A DNA stretch of 64,000 nt, from the NCBI GenBank assembly GCA_028583605.1, contig CM053325.1:45268987-45332986 (forward strand). Reading direction: 5' to 3'. The notes below the pieces were generated by a model. The model did not search any database. It saw nothing but the letters and a program-made list of their open reading frames with translations, and had not been told where the DNA came from. This DNA comes from Dastarcus helophoroides (taxonomy: Eukaryota > Arthropoda > Insecta > Coleoptera > Bothrideridae). A program made the translations under genes and the position numbers. Positions 36,722 through 47,447 of the stretch are shown piece after piece (within the stretch, counting starts at the first letter, position 1; each line of letters begins with the position of its first letter).

Positions 36722-39296
36722 CAGGGTGGTCCGCTAACTATGGCGGAAACTTTAAGGAACAATAGATTATCAAAAAATAATGTGACTTTGTTTTATAAAC
36801 AATTCCTCTTAAACGTACCGTTTTTGAGATACAGGGTGTTAAACTCTTCATTTTTTAAAAGATTTTATTTTATATCTCTCAAATAAACACTAATATTTAA
36901 AAAATACTTGGTGACATACAATATCTCGTAAAGGGCTAATATTGCCTTATTATAAAAGTTCACTAACATTTTCAGTGGCGTAGATCTGGGGTATAGTGAC
37001 CCTTTTTTCTATCAGAACTTCTGCGCCACTGGTCCTAGATGGTAATTCAATAATTTTTTGTATTTTATGATGATTTTCGCACAAAAAGTGTATTCTGTAA
37101 TTTTATCGTTAGGTAAACTATTTTCGAGTTAATAGCATGTAAAAATATTAATATACCTTTTCTATAACCATGTGGTTAGTAGTTAATAGCACTAATAATT
37201 TATGTTATTGTTAATGTGTGCATTTTACTATTTATTCCTGGGTTAAAATTATGAAAAAAACATCACAAAAAATAACGACAAATGTAATTTGCCCTTCTAC
37301 TGATTTCCATACCACCGTGGGGTAGTGTATTATGGCGCGCTGAGGTATCCCCAATAGGCCAAATCCACAAAAAGAGTAACAACAAGAAAAAAATTTAGGC
37401 AATAACTTTAAAAAAGTAAATGTTCGAAATGCGTTCCACCTACTTCTACGCATTTTCGACACGGACGAATTAACGAATTTACTGCAGCGGATAATTCATG
37501 TGGATTTTGCCGCACGTCATTACAGGCTTGCTGAATACTTAACACTAAGTCATTCCTTGTTAAAACTGGAGTAGCATAAACTTTGTCTGCGAGATTTCCC
37601 CCAGACATAAAAGTTCAGTGGATTAAGATCTGGTGACCTTGGTGGCAGGTCACTGGTCCAATACCATTAATCATGTCATGATTCATCTCATTTCTCCCTA
37701 ACCGGCCAATCCAACGTTGCGTATAATTAGTATTAAGCCAATCTTTTACAGCTATTCCAAAATAGGGGGGGGGGGGGGCTTCATCCAGTTGTATCCAGCT
37801 TTCATGCCTTAGGTTAAAAGGTAAATCGTCGATAAAGTCGTATAGGTTATTAGTGAGAAAGTCAAGAAACAGTTGCGAATTTAACCTTAGAGGTAGAAAA
37901 TGTGGACCACAAACATTATTGCCAATAATTCCCAGCCAAACATTTACGTTAAATTCATTTTGAAATGATCGTAGCACAATTTCTCAAGGTTTTTCGTGTG
38001 CCCAAAAATGGATGTTAAGGTAATTCGTTACTCCACGTCTGTTAAATGAAGATTCATCTGTCCACAGAATTTTGCGCAAAAAGTTGGGATTTTCTTCCAT
38101 CGAATTTAAAAGCCACTGGCAAAACCTTAATCGCTTTACATCCCCAGGGTGTAAATCTTGAATCGGCCATAGGTGAAATGCATATCTGTGGTCATTTCGT
38201 AATGTTGGTAATATTTGTGACTTGAATAATCGTAATTGCTGAGCTGCTCTGCGTAAGCTCAGCTTCGGATTATTATCAAAAATACGAACAATACGATTCC
38301 GATTATTTCCACAGTTTCTAGTTTGTTCATGCTGAACACGTAGACCAAAGTTACGAAAATTTTGATGTTTTCTAATGAAGACATGAGCTTTTGGAATTCT
38401 ATTTGGATAACGTCTGCGGTATTCACGAATTGCAGCCTCAGCATTTCCATTACAAAATCCGTAACAAAAATAAATATCTGCGTATTTGTCGTTACTAAAA
38501 ACCTTTTTTCAGAACAACGAAGTTTACTAATAACAATAAAGGAAACAATAACACTAATACAACACAAATTATCACAAAACTCACTAAAAAAGTTTCAATT
38601 ACAAGAACGTATACCTGCATTTGACAGATAATTTCTTGTCTTAATCTAATGTCTCTTATTACGTTCCGATAAAAAACTCAAACACACTTAATCAAACCTT
38701 CCTACTATTAATAGTTGAGGTAGATGAAACGCATTACGTGCAATTACTGTTGCAATATTTTTTTTTCCAATTTTAAGGCAAAAATTAATAGTAAAATACA
38801 CCTATTAAAATTAACATTAACATAAATTGTTAATGATAGGAATAATTTTAATAACGTTATTGTTATTAAAAAAGAACATCTTTACATGCTATTAATTCAA
38901 AAATAGTTCATCTAAGGAAAAAATTACAAGATACACTTTTTGAGCGAAAAACAATGTAAAATATAAGAGATTATTAATTAAGACCAGGGGCGTAGAAATT
39001 CTGATGCAAAAAAGGGGTCACTATACCCCAGATCTACGCCACTGGAAATGTAAGTGAACTTTTATAATAAGGCAATATTAGCCCTTTACGAGATATTTTA
39101 TGCCATCAAATATTTTTTAAATATTAGTGTTCATTTGAGAGATATAAAATAAAATCTTTAAAAAAAATGAAGAGTTTAACACCCTGTATCCCAAAAACGG
39201 TACGTTTAAGAGGCATTGTTTATAAAACAAAATCACATTATTTTTTGATAATCTATTGTTCTTTAAAGTTTCAGCCATAATTAGCGGACCACCCTG
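36722..39296 (-). mobile_element. Tc1/mariner-like transposon with ~530-bp inverted repeats
   Basis: Ends are CAGGGTGGTCCGCTAACTAT (left) and its inverted counterpart AATTAGCGGACCACCCTG (right), each flanked by TA, the standard Tc1/mariner target. The inverted match continues inward to about 37250 on the left and from about 38768 on the right. Both arms contain a small palindromic insert beginning CAGTGGCGTAGATC. The unique centre holds one decayed transposase on the minus strand. Confidence 0.88.
37408..38507 (-). pseudogene. Tc1/mariner-like DDE transposase, broken
   Basis: Minus-strand order: a helix-turn-helix segment (KYADIYFCYGFCNGNAEAA, then REYRRRYPNR), a second HTH-like part (NNPKLSLRRAAQQL), the first catalytic Asp in ILWTDESSF, the NVWLGIIGNNVCGPHFLP strand, the second Asp in WIQLDEAPPPPYFG, RWIGRLGR, and the third acidic position in PPRSPDLNPLNFYVWG. 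The C-terminus ends at 37408. One stop (before EIVLRSFQN) and at least two frameshifts inactivate it; no start codon is left. A 14-G run (37765-37778) sits at the second catalytic site, encoding the extra prolines. Relatives are common in insect genomes, often annotated with a DUF4817-type N-terminus. Confidence 0.88.
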
Positions 39297-39299
39297 TAT

Positions 39300-40500
39300 A
39301 TAAGACATATTTGGCTTAATTACGTATTTATCTCAAATTTCAAGATTTCTTATTCTTAGTGAATCACACTATATATAACAGTATTATTCAAACAAAATTA
39401 AGATTAGTTATTTCATTAAAAACTCTTAAGGAAGTAAAGGCAATTTCATCTCTAATCTTTGAATGACCAACAATAATCGTTCATCATCCAAATAAAATGC
39501 AGTTCAGTCTTATTGCCAAATGAAAATGGCGTTTTAGGAAATTTTAGTTTAAAAATACATATTTTTAAAACGCTCTCATTATCTTAATTGGTTCAAATTA
39601 ACAGATATTTTATGCAGCGTTTATTACTAATTGTCATGCTACATTTGTACTTACATTAATGGTAAAGTCATAATGATAAAAAGTCATGTACAATATTTTG
39701 AGAAATAAAGAAAAGTACAATTTATCATTTAGAGAAGGAAAGGACTGGACTTCAGAAATTTACATTTCGCACTTTCAGTCTTTATTGGCAAAGTATAGCT
39801 TCCTGTTTCGTACTCTATATTTTCTTACAAATTATCTTTGATGAGTAGTTTGACAATACTTCAAATCTGTCTCTAAAATCAATTAAGTTGCTAAAGTCCT
39901 GAATAGGGCCTTAAAAAACTACCCTGGAAGTAAAATAATCCAAACCTAATAACAATTTATCTACCTTTAACATATTTATACATAGATAATTTTCGGTAAG
40001 TATTATTGGTTAAGTGGTTCAAAAATTAGAACCATGTTTTTTTTTGATACAAAGGGAAAGTAACTTAAAAAAAACTAGAAATTCAGATTAAAATACAGGC
40101 AACAGGCTTATTAATATGAATCCAGTAGTCAAAATTGAAAAGGAAAACAACTGGTGTCGTTGAATGATGCGTATTACTGAATTTATCATCTTTACTATTT
40201 ATTTTGGACTAAACTAAATTATCTGTTAATGGATATACTTCTTCCGGAATTGGATTATGTCAAAGAACCGCTAAAAGTGTTCGACACTTCGCTCACCATC
40301 GTAGAGGGCTTCTTTAGAAACAGGCGTCCTAAATATTCTAAATCCTTCCTGGCTAATTAATAATATAGGCGTTCCATTTAAAATAGCAACGTTGATGCCA
40401 ACTTCCGGAATAAACTGAATTCAAGAAATGTCACCAAAAGACTCATCGTGTTTTAAATATTTTGGAAGTTTATAGCCGTTTTTGAGATATTTAAAATGTT
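39300..40500. other. No gene recognised
   Basis: AT-rich DNA between two related DNA transposons. I see no supported frame or repeat boundary. Confidence 0.4.
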
Positions 40501-40507
40501 CCATCTA

Positions 40508-42371
40508 CAGTGTAGAACACCCAAATGGATTAAATTCCGTATCTCAGTTATCCTACAATTTATGAAAAATCTCGAGACACGACAATTTTAGATTATAAAT
40601 GGACATCCTCCACCGTAAAAATTTCATCTTTAGATGCAACTCTCTTTGAGTGACAGTTGAAACCCCTAAATTATTGAACCAAAAGTAGAGATTTGTTATA
40701 TCTCATTTGAAAGGTTTTTCCATTCTTGATTCAAAAATATCATGGTTGCCATATTTATTTGAAAAATTTACTGTAAAAAAATAATTTTAATTTTCAACAA
40801 CAAAATATAAATATAATATTTTCATTTAATAAAATAAAAAACAAACCATACATAATGTAGATGTTTAAAAGAGGCACCTCCAACACCTTGGCAGCATCCT
40901 AATTGTGAATAAAAATGTCTCCTGACATTATTTAACATCTCTGTTGTCAGCAATGCAATCGCAGCACATCGTACTGTTCACATAACCTCATAAGAAAAGT
41001 CCAGAGGCGTCAAGTCTGGTAATCGTGGTGGTCATTCTACCCTACCTCGTCTCCCTATCCATTGATTGATGGAAATGTAAAATCGGGATATTGCAGGACA
41101 TTGACTTGATAATGTGGTGGTGTTCCATCTTTTTGGAACCATATTACATTAGCTGGAACGTGTGGATTTTCTTGAGCTGGATATTAGTTTATCAAAACTG
41201 GTACATATTGTTTTTGGAGCAACGCTAAATAATTATCTCCATTTAAATTTCCATCAACGAAAAATGGACCAATGATATGCTCTCCAGTAATCCCTGCCCA
41301 AACATTAAATTTTTCAGGGTTTCGTGTATGCAATTCTCTCATCCAGTCGGGATTTTTACTAGCCCAATAGTTTGGCGATTTATATGACCGTAAAGAGTAA
41401 AAGTAAACTCATCAGAAAAGAATCTGTTTTCTATTTAGATGACATTATTATCTAATCCTAGCATCATTTGGTCACAAAAATAAGTTCTTCTATCAAAATT
41501 GTTATTACTGACCTCTTGACATGTCAGTTTAAAAGGATGCATTTTATTTTCTTCCAGTACAGGAATAATCCAGGAATCACTAACGTCCAGGGCTGCAGCT
41601 ACTTGTCGACTTAAAGAATGTGGATTTTCTTGAAACTCATTGATTATTTTCAATTTGGTATCATTAGTTAATGCACTGGAGGGTTCTCTTTTTAGTATTC
41701 GTACATGTTCATGTTCTTGAAAATGATTCTCGATTTTACTAATTGTACCTTGAGATATAGGCGGTAAATCAGAAATTTTTTATTGAAATATACGAGCGAC
41801 TTTGGCCTGTGATCTTGCTCTATCTCTATAACCGATCATTTGTAAAATTATTATTTTATGCATTCTGTTAAATGATTCACATTAAATTTTGAAAATGTGC
41901 AAAAAGATAACTGACCACTGTTTTATTCTCTCACAGTTTTAAAAAGTTACTGGGATGTTTTCAACAAAAAGTACAATTGACTATGATAAGGTTGATAAGT
42001 TTTTACGTTTCCTTTTTTACAAAATTAAAAAAGGATATCGAATCCTTTTTGGCCCCTTTATGATTATTGAGGACGAACCGGACGAGCTACTATTGGTTAT
42101 TATTGTAGAAAATTTCATCTAGTTAATAAATTATTTTTTTATATTTATTTTTTAAATAAATGTAACAACAATAAGAGAATGAAAAGACGTTTCAAATGAA
42201 GCATGCCAAGCTTCTATTTCCAATTAAAAAAATTAGGGATTGAAACGGTAACTCGAAGGGAGTTGCATCTAGGGATACATTTTTTGCGATGCAGGATGTC
42301 ATCTTATAATCTAAAATTATACGCACAATAACTGAGATATTGAATTTATTCCATTTGGCTGTGCCACACTG
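40508..42371 (-). mobile_element. Tc1/mariner-like transposon, dead
   Basis: Ends CAGTGTAGAACACCCAAATG (left) and CATTTGGCTGTGCCACACTG (right, its inverted counterpart), flanked by TA on both sides. The inverted match extends about 120 bp, including ATCTCAGTTAT, TTTTAGATTATAA and TAGATGCAACTC. The centre holds a decayed minus-strand transposase of the same broad family as the one at 37408-38507. Confidence 0.85.
41000..41890 (-). pseudogene. Tc1/mariner-like transposase, decayed
   Basis: Minus-strand reading gives an N-terminal HTH region (RARSQAKVARIFQ, then a stop), a second HTH (INEFQENPHSLSRQVAAALD), the conserved NKMHPFKLTCQEV stretch and FDRRTYFCD. The first catalytic position falls in FFSDEFTF, the NVWAGITGEHIIGPFF strand follows after a frameshift, and WFQKDGTPPHYQ carries the second Asp. 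The third site is near PPRLPDLTPLDF. Multiple stops and frame changes are present. Function in intact relatives is cut-and-paste transposition at TA sites. Confidence 0.85.
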
Positions 42372-42374
42372 TAT

Positions 42375-42910
42375 TTGCCCAACTCTGCGTAAGACACAAA
42401 AATATTTATTGTTTACAAAGATAAATAATGAAGGTACTAACGAGGTAGACTCTCCCCACTTTCAATAGAAAAGGCTGTAGGGAAAATTATTTCTCTTGTA
42501 TCTACATCATTTTGATACACGCCCGCCAAGCGGAGGATTAAAATGGAAACTCAATTCTAGGAACAGAGTTGCTCAAACAATACGAACAGTCTTTTAAACA
42601 TTTGTAAAGGTAACAACATACAATTTCATTTATGCACAAAATAAAGAGTGCTAGTAAAGAAATAAGAAGAAAAGCGAGAAGTAAAATAGTGAAAATAATT
42701 TTAAAATGTGCCTCTCATTCTAGGAAATGATTTTTGTTATCGAAAAAATTGTAGCAGGGCTTTGGCGTACGAATAACTCTCTCTGTATATAATCAATGTA
42801 ATAATCATTTTGCATAGCATCTGAAACTACATTTTCTGTTGGCAACAGAATGCGCAGTCAATTGTGGACACTTGTCAACTCCTTAATGCAAAAATTCTAA
42901 ACTCCAAAAT
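42375..42910. repeat. Dispersed repeat end, shared with 51.77 kb
   Basis: Sequence at about 42695-42786 (ATTTTAAAATGTGCCTCTCA through AGGGCTTTGGCGTACGAAT) is the inverted counterpart of about 51767-51875 (TCATTAATACGGTAAAGCCC through AAGGCGCACATTTTAAAATT). Both end in an ACAG(G/A)G(T/A)GAG-type word typical of TA-inserting element ends. The rest of the stretch is unassigned. Confidence 0.5.
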
Positions 42911-42916
42911 GGTGTA

Positions 42917-43266
42917 TGGTTCGCGTTATCGGTTCGAAATTTAAAACTTCGTAAATTGTAAACGCTTTATTTTCAAACTGATTTCGGAACACTACAATTA
43001 TAATTCACTTAACTGATCAACTGATTAATTAACTGACCAACCAAATAACTAACTCACTGTTTAATTACCTTCTGAAGGAAAGACGACCGCGTATTTATAG
43101 TCTTCCGGTTTTCTAGAACGGAATCCGTACAGATAAGACTTATAGTTTGCGAAAACATCTAGAGCGCTTATCTGCCTTATGATTCATTGTCGCGGATGCT
43201 TCCCATTATCAAATTTTTTTAGAGAATTCCTTACTAATACAAATTTTATAACTACATTTTGTTACA
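42917..43266 (-). repeat. Solo LTR (gypsy family B)
   Basis: On the minus strand it starts TGTAACAAAATGTAG and ends near CGATAACGCGAACCA, 350 bp, with TATAAATACGCGGTCGTC as core promoter and the GATAAG cluster in U3. No internal element sequence is attached, so it is a product of LTR-LTR recombination. A target duplication is not obvious. It lies about 1 kb upstream of the lysozyme gene. Confidence 0.83.
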
Positions 43267-43269
43267 CTA

Positions 43270-43970
43270 TATTTAATATGAGCTTATTATCTGCGACTTC
43301 GTCTGCTTAAGTAGATGAATAATTACCTTGAATTTTTAAATTTGTTAAATTGGTGTTAGTAATTAAGATCCAGATATTGATAGTCATAGATGGTGCTACT
43401 GATTAAACATACTTTCTCATTAATAAAATTATTTTGGGTAAACGTAATAAAATTAACTTAGCTATCACAGCTTTAAAGAGATCGTACAGATCGCGGAAAA
43501 ATTTTTTGTTCAAATTCATTGTACGATCATGTGTATATTTAGCTGCCTAGCAAGTCTCCAGTTATATATTATGCAGCAAAGTTTCTCCCTATCGTGTTAG
43601 ATGTCAGACTATTTCATTAAAGGAATCCTATATGCAAAATTACGATAAAGTTGTGCCTTATTAATTTATGCTGTCATCGTTGTCAGATTTTGCATCTATT
43701 TACATAAAAAATGGAGAGAGGTTATTTATTAGTTCTGGAGGTAATATTAGTTTGGCAATACCTGGCATAGTTTTCCGGGATAAAACGTATCGTACTGGCT
43801 TTAATTAAAACTACACCAGCACATTAAATTGAACAGTTTTGTTGATAATTTGTTCGACTACGAATGTTATCTTATTGTTTTAAAAAATTTTTTGACACAT
43901 TAAATTTTTGCATACTCCATTTAATTATATTCTTTGCTTAGGTTTAAATATTTCCATGTATATATTAACA
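43270..43970. other. Upstream intergenic DNA of the lysozyme
   Basis: No coding sequence or element ends. It lies between the solo LTR and the duplicated promoter block. Confidence 0.45.
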
Positions 43971-43975
43971 TTATA

Positions 43976-44086
43976 CTCAATAAACATACATGCGCCAAAA
44001 TTTAAATACTCGTTATCAAAACCAAATAAATGAGTAGTTTTAATCTCAAATAAACACTTGTGCCAAAATGTATATTTACTTTATCG
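43976..44086 (+). promoter_or_regulatory. Duplicated 40-45-bp block with TTATC cores
   Basis: Copy A (43976-44020) and copy B (44045-44086) share CTCAA(A)TAAACA, GCCAAAAT, a TA-rich link and TTATC(A/G), about 68 bp apart. TTATC on the plus strand is GATAA on the other, the core of a GATA-factor site. Position about 110-215 bp upstream of the TATA box suggests a lysozyme enhancer; that role is inferred. Confidence 0.5.
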
Positions 44087-44192
44087 TTTTATTTTTGCAC
44101 AATAACATATAATGCATTGATTTGATCTTTACATTTCAATTAGGTAATTTATAAAAATTTATCAACCGATTACGGAATGGTTTGTCTAGTCG

Positions 44193-44200
44193 TATATAAA
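44193..44200 (+). promoter_or_regulatory. TATA box of the lysozyme gene
   Basis: TATATAAA lies 32 bp before GCCAGTC (44222-44228), an arthropod-type initiator. The implied start at about 44225 leaves a 5' UTR of only about 7 nt before the ATG. Confidence 0.75.
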
Positions 44201-44231
44201 AGCGAAGCCGAACTTATTACTGCCAGTCAAG

Positions 44232-44639
44232 ATGTATGCCCTTCGCCTATTTTTGTTGTTTATAATATTTGCTGTGGCTTTAATCCAAGCCAAAGTTTTT
44301 CAGAAATGTGAGTTAGTCAACACTTTAAGGAGCTATGGGGCTGATAGTGTTGACAAATGGGTTTGCATAGCTTACCACGAAAGCAACTATGATACAAACG
44401 CCCTCAATCCCTCAACAGGAGATCACGGTATATTTCAAATTAGTCAAATCTATTGGTGCTCCACTGGAGGTTCTCCAGGAGGTGGATGCAATATCAGATG
44501 CGATCAACTCCACGACGACGATATCAGAGATGACTTCCAATGTGCCAATCTCATCAAGGGCCAATCTGGTTTCCAAGCTTGGGTAACTTATCCATTGTAC
44601 TGCGCCGGTGATACTAGTGAATTTGTTGCTGGATGTTAA
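44232..44639 (+). CDS. c-type lysozyme (secreted muramidase)
   Basis: The single-exon gene encodes 135 residues. Residues 1-20 are a signal peptide (hydrophobic core LFLLFIIFAVALI, cleavage after IQA). The mature enzyme starts KVFQKC, as c-type lysozymes do, and has 115 residues, slightly short for the family because the loop before the second acid is reduced. All eight cysteines are present (26, 45, 76, 86, 90, 104, 124, 135). The catalytic pair appears as Glu50 in AYHES and Asp64 in STGDHGIFQI. It should cleave the N-acetylmuramic acid to N-acetylglucosamine bond of bacterial peptidoglycan outside the cell. The mature chain has 14 Asp/Glu against 7 Lys/Arg, so it is strongly acidic, unlike cationic immune lysozymes; a digestive role is possible. 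No neighbouring host gene is visible. Confidence 0.97.
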   Translation: MYALRLFLLFIIFAVALIQAKVFQKCELVNTLRSYGADSVDKWVCIAYHESNYDTNALNPSTGDHGIFQISQIYWCSTGGSPGGGCNIRCDQLHDDDIRDDFQCANLIKGQSGFQAWVTYPLYCAGDTSEFVAGC

Positions 44640-44710
44640 CTTGCTTCAACCTTTTGATATTTTTAATAGAAGCTTAAATTATAGTTGGATTTTATTTAAT
44701 TATATTAAGC

Positions 44711-44716
44711 AATAAA
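44711..44716 (+). terminator. Poly(A) signal of the lysozyme
   Basis: AATAAA lies 72 bp after the stop codon in an A-rich setting, giving a short 3' UTR. Confidence 0.7.
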
Positions 44717-44719
44717 AAA

Positions 44720-45105
44720 ACGAAAGAAAAACTTAAATATTTATCTTTAGAATCATTTACTGTATAAGCAGATGTCTTCCTAAATAGCACATTTGATTCC
44801 TTAGTCACTTTGAAAGATGTGGTTCCTCATCTATCGCAAAATAAGACGACAAAAATATTTTTTCTCTAATTTATACTACGTATGAGACAAAATCTTTAGA
44901 CTGTAGTAGATTCTGTCTCTGTGAGTATAATACTTCTATTTATAACATCATTTATGAAGATTAAATTGTGCCTGATTCATTATGTAATAAATTTTAAGAG
45001 AAAATGGAGAAAAATGATTTCAATATACGAATATGCGATATGATTAAAGATTTATCTAATGTATGTTTACGATGAAAAAAAAATTAAAGCATATTTTAAA
45101 TCTCT
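44720..45105. other. No gene recognised
   Basis: Downstream flank of the lysozyme gene up to a hAT MITE. No features seen. Confidence 0.45.
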
Positions 45106-45113
45106 CTTTAAAC

Positions 45114-46046
45114 TAGTGTTGGAATAATCGAACGATTTTCAGAATCGAATACATAGAATTCGAATACTTTTGAGAATCGAATAAGTATTCGAATACAAAG
45201 AATCGAATTATGGGATAATAAAATACCTACTAGAAAAATTGTCTCGGCGGCCTATTCGAGGTATGTGGTGGCGAGATATGACCTTTGATTTCAGTACTTC
45301 CGTACCTATGCCCGTAATTGGTAATTCCCTAATTGAATATATATAAATTTCTTAATATAAACAAATCTTGAAGCTTTAGAATTCACATACGTATCTTTAA
45401 CTTTGATTGGATTCGCATATTGGCACTATATTTCTTGATATTCTTAAATTTCATTATTAAAATTGGGAGCCAGATTTTAAAAAGTTCTTAAGCATTTCGT
45501 TATTTAATAATGTTATGAGAAGGATGAAACAACAAATTAAAAATTAGATACATATTCGAATGCAGGAGTGTGCGAGCCTAATGCGTAACCAACCATCCCG
45601 AATAAAAATGATATTGAATACAATACGCATTCAATAATGCATGTCTAAGATCTCGAATACAAGAATCGGGTACAGTATTCAACATCGGAGAAGTTAAGAA
45701 TCGGAAATCTAGCGTAGTTAGGAGACCGATTCTATTCACTACTCAGCATTCCAATGTTTTGTTGTATCGGACTACCACAATCTCGAATACATATTTTGTA
45801 TTCGAATACATATTTTGTATTCGAATACATATTTTGTATTCGAATGCAAGCAAGTACCCGAGAACTTATGAATCATGCGATGATAATATGTTGCTTGCGC
45901 GAATCGAGAACCGATTCTATTCATATTCTCACTTCAACTCACGGTGTCTGGGAGTATTCGAATACTTCAGTTGAGAATCGGATGTATTCGAGATCTTGGT
46001 AGAATCGAATACATCTCACAACTTGTATTCGAATAGCCCAATACTA
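45114..46046. mobile_element. hAT MITE rich in TCGAATAC words
   Basis: The ends TAGTGTTGG (left) and CCAATACTA (right) are inverted with one mismatch, and CTTTAAAC flanks both sides exactly (45106-45113; 46047-46054). The interior is a mosaic of TCGAATAC and GTATTCGA words in both orientations, concentrated in the two flanks. There is no transposase. Frames at 45754-46002 arise from the repeats. Confidence 0.9.
45783..45844. repeat. 19-bp tandem palindromic repeat, three copies
   Basis: The unit CGAATACATATTTTGTATT is repeated three times without change inside the hAT MITE. Each unit is near-palindromic (GAATACA...TGTATTC). Confidence 0.9.
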
Positions 46047-46059
46047 CTTTAAACTATCT

Positions 46060-47440
46060 CACGGCACATTTCATATATCCCATATTAACCATAAATCGAC
46101 ATGAGTGCAACGTTGCCAGGTTAAAGTACACACACCAACAATAAATATATTTAATGCTTGTACAACAAAGGTTTAGATCTATGAAATCTATTATAATCCT
46201 GAAATGGCAACAGTATTTCCCTTCAACGCTAGAATATTCTGTGCCTCACGAATAGAAAATTTGTTACAAAATGGCAAAACCGGGTTATGGAAAGTTATGG
46301 GTTAATTTGGATCTCAAATAAATTTTATTTTTCCATTTATATTCCTCATAGACTTTTCATTCAACTACATTTTGAATAAGGTAAAGGTAGCCACCTTTTT
46401 CTTACATATATTTTTTAATCAACTTTATGGGAACCTCCTAATATTTACATAAACCAAAACTAAAGTTGCCAATTTTAGCAAAGGGCAACGCGAGACATTT
46501 GTGCGTAGGGCATTGTAGCATGTACTGACAGTATTTCGTTATTGTACGCGTTTTTGTCGACCAAAAAAAAAAGATTCTTCACTTCCAGTTACCATTTCTT
46601 AAAAACGTCCTTAAAAAAGTCCCTCGACTTATATTTGACTCATTTCTCTAACAATTCAGTTTTAATTTAACTAACAAAAAACCTTGCTTATTGTTTCTAT
46701 TCATCACATAGGAAAACAGACCACCAATTTTTAATTGTACGTCTGTTCACTGGGACTTAGAAAAAAAATAGAAAAAAAGAGAAACTTTCAATTTATGGAA
46801 ATACATTTCTAAAAAGAAATTCAATTTGCTAGAAAAAATTAAATCCATGAAATCTGTTCTTCTTCAAAATTAACTCAAAATAATTAATGCAATAGTCACA
46901 TTTAAAATTATGAAACAATTGACACTTTGGAAAACTAAAAATAGAAAATGTAAGCCCGTTATTCTAAAAATTTCTATAATTTCAATATATCGTGAAGAAA
47001 TAAATCAAAAATACCAAAAGAAACCGAATGAGAAAAAATTTAAATTTAAAAAACTCAGAATCTTGAACAAGTGGATTTTATAAGATTCACGACTGATTTA
47101 AAAAAAATAAAAAAAACCAATTTTAAATTCTAGAAAAAAGTTCGGTATTATAAACTTAAAATCAAAACGAAAGGCAACGAAAACCATAAATATTTCCGAA
47201 AACTTTATAAGAAACAATTAAATTTTGAAGCTCAGAATTATAAAAGGAAAAAGGAAATTTACTAAAACAATCCCCAATGTTTATCAAAAATATACAACAT
47301 TTTGAGTAAAAACTTTTTCAGTGGGTCCCACTAGCACGTAGAAGTCCGATACTCCTTTAAGAAAAAGGTCATTATTTTTATCAGAGATGCCAAACTGCAC
47401 TAGCTCTACAATTTAAAAATATTTTTCATTATACAGGATA
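46060..47440. other. No gene; A-rich tract from about 46760 to 47290
   Basis: Unassigned DNA. From about 46760 the plus strand is A-rich and repetitive in texture (AAATTTAAAAAACTCAGAAT-like words), like the low-complexity tracts in the first 18 kb. Confidence 0.4.
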
Positions 47441-47447
47441 TTTTATA

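Noticed and set aside
42917..43266. Family-B solo LTR as the lysozyme promoter
   Set aside because: It is in minus orientation, transcribing away from the gene, and the gene has its own TATA box and initiator. An enhancer effect remains possible but unproven.
44389..44586. 65-codon frame inside the lysozyme gene
   Set aside because: It is a shifted-frame shadow of the lysozyme coding sequence.
45754..46002. Two overlapping plus-strand frames with repeated Phe-Glu-Tyr-Ile-like units
   Set aside because: The repeats come from the 19-bp tandem array within the hAT MITE and not from a protein repeat.
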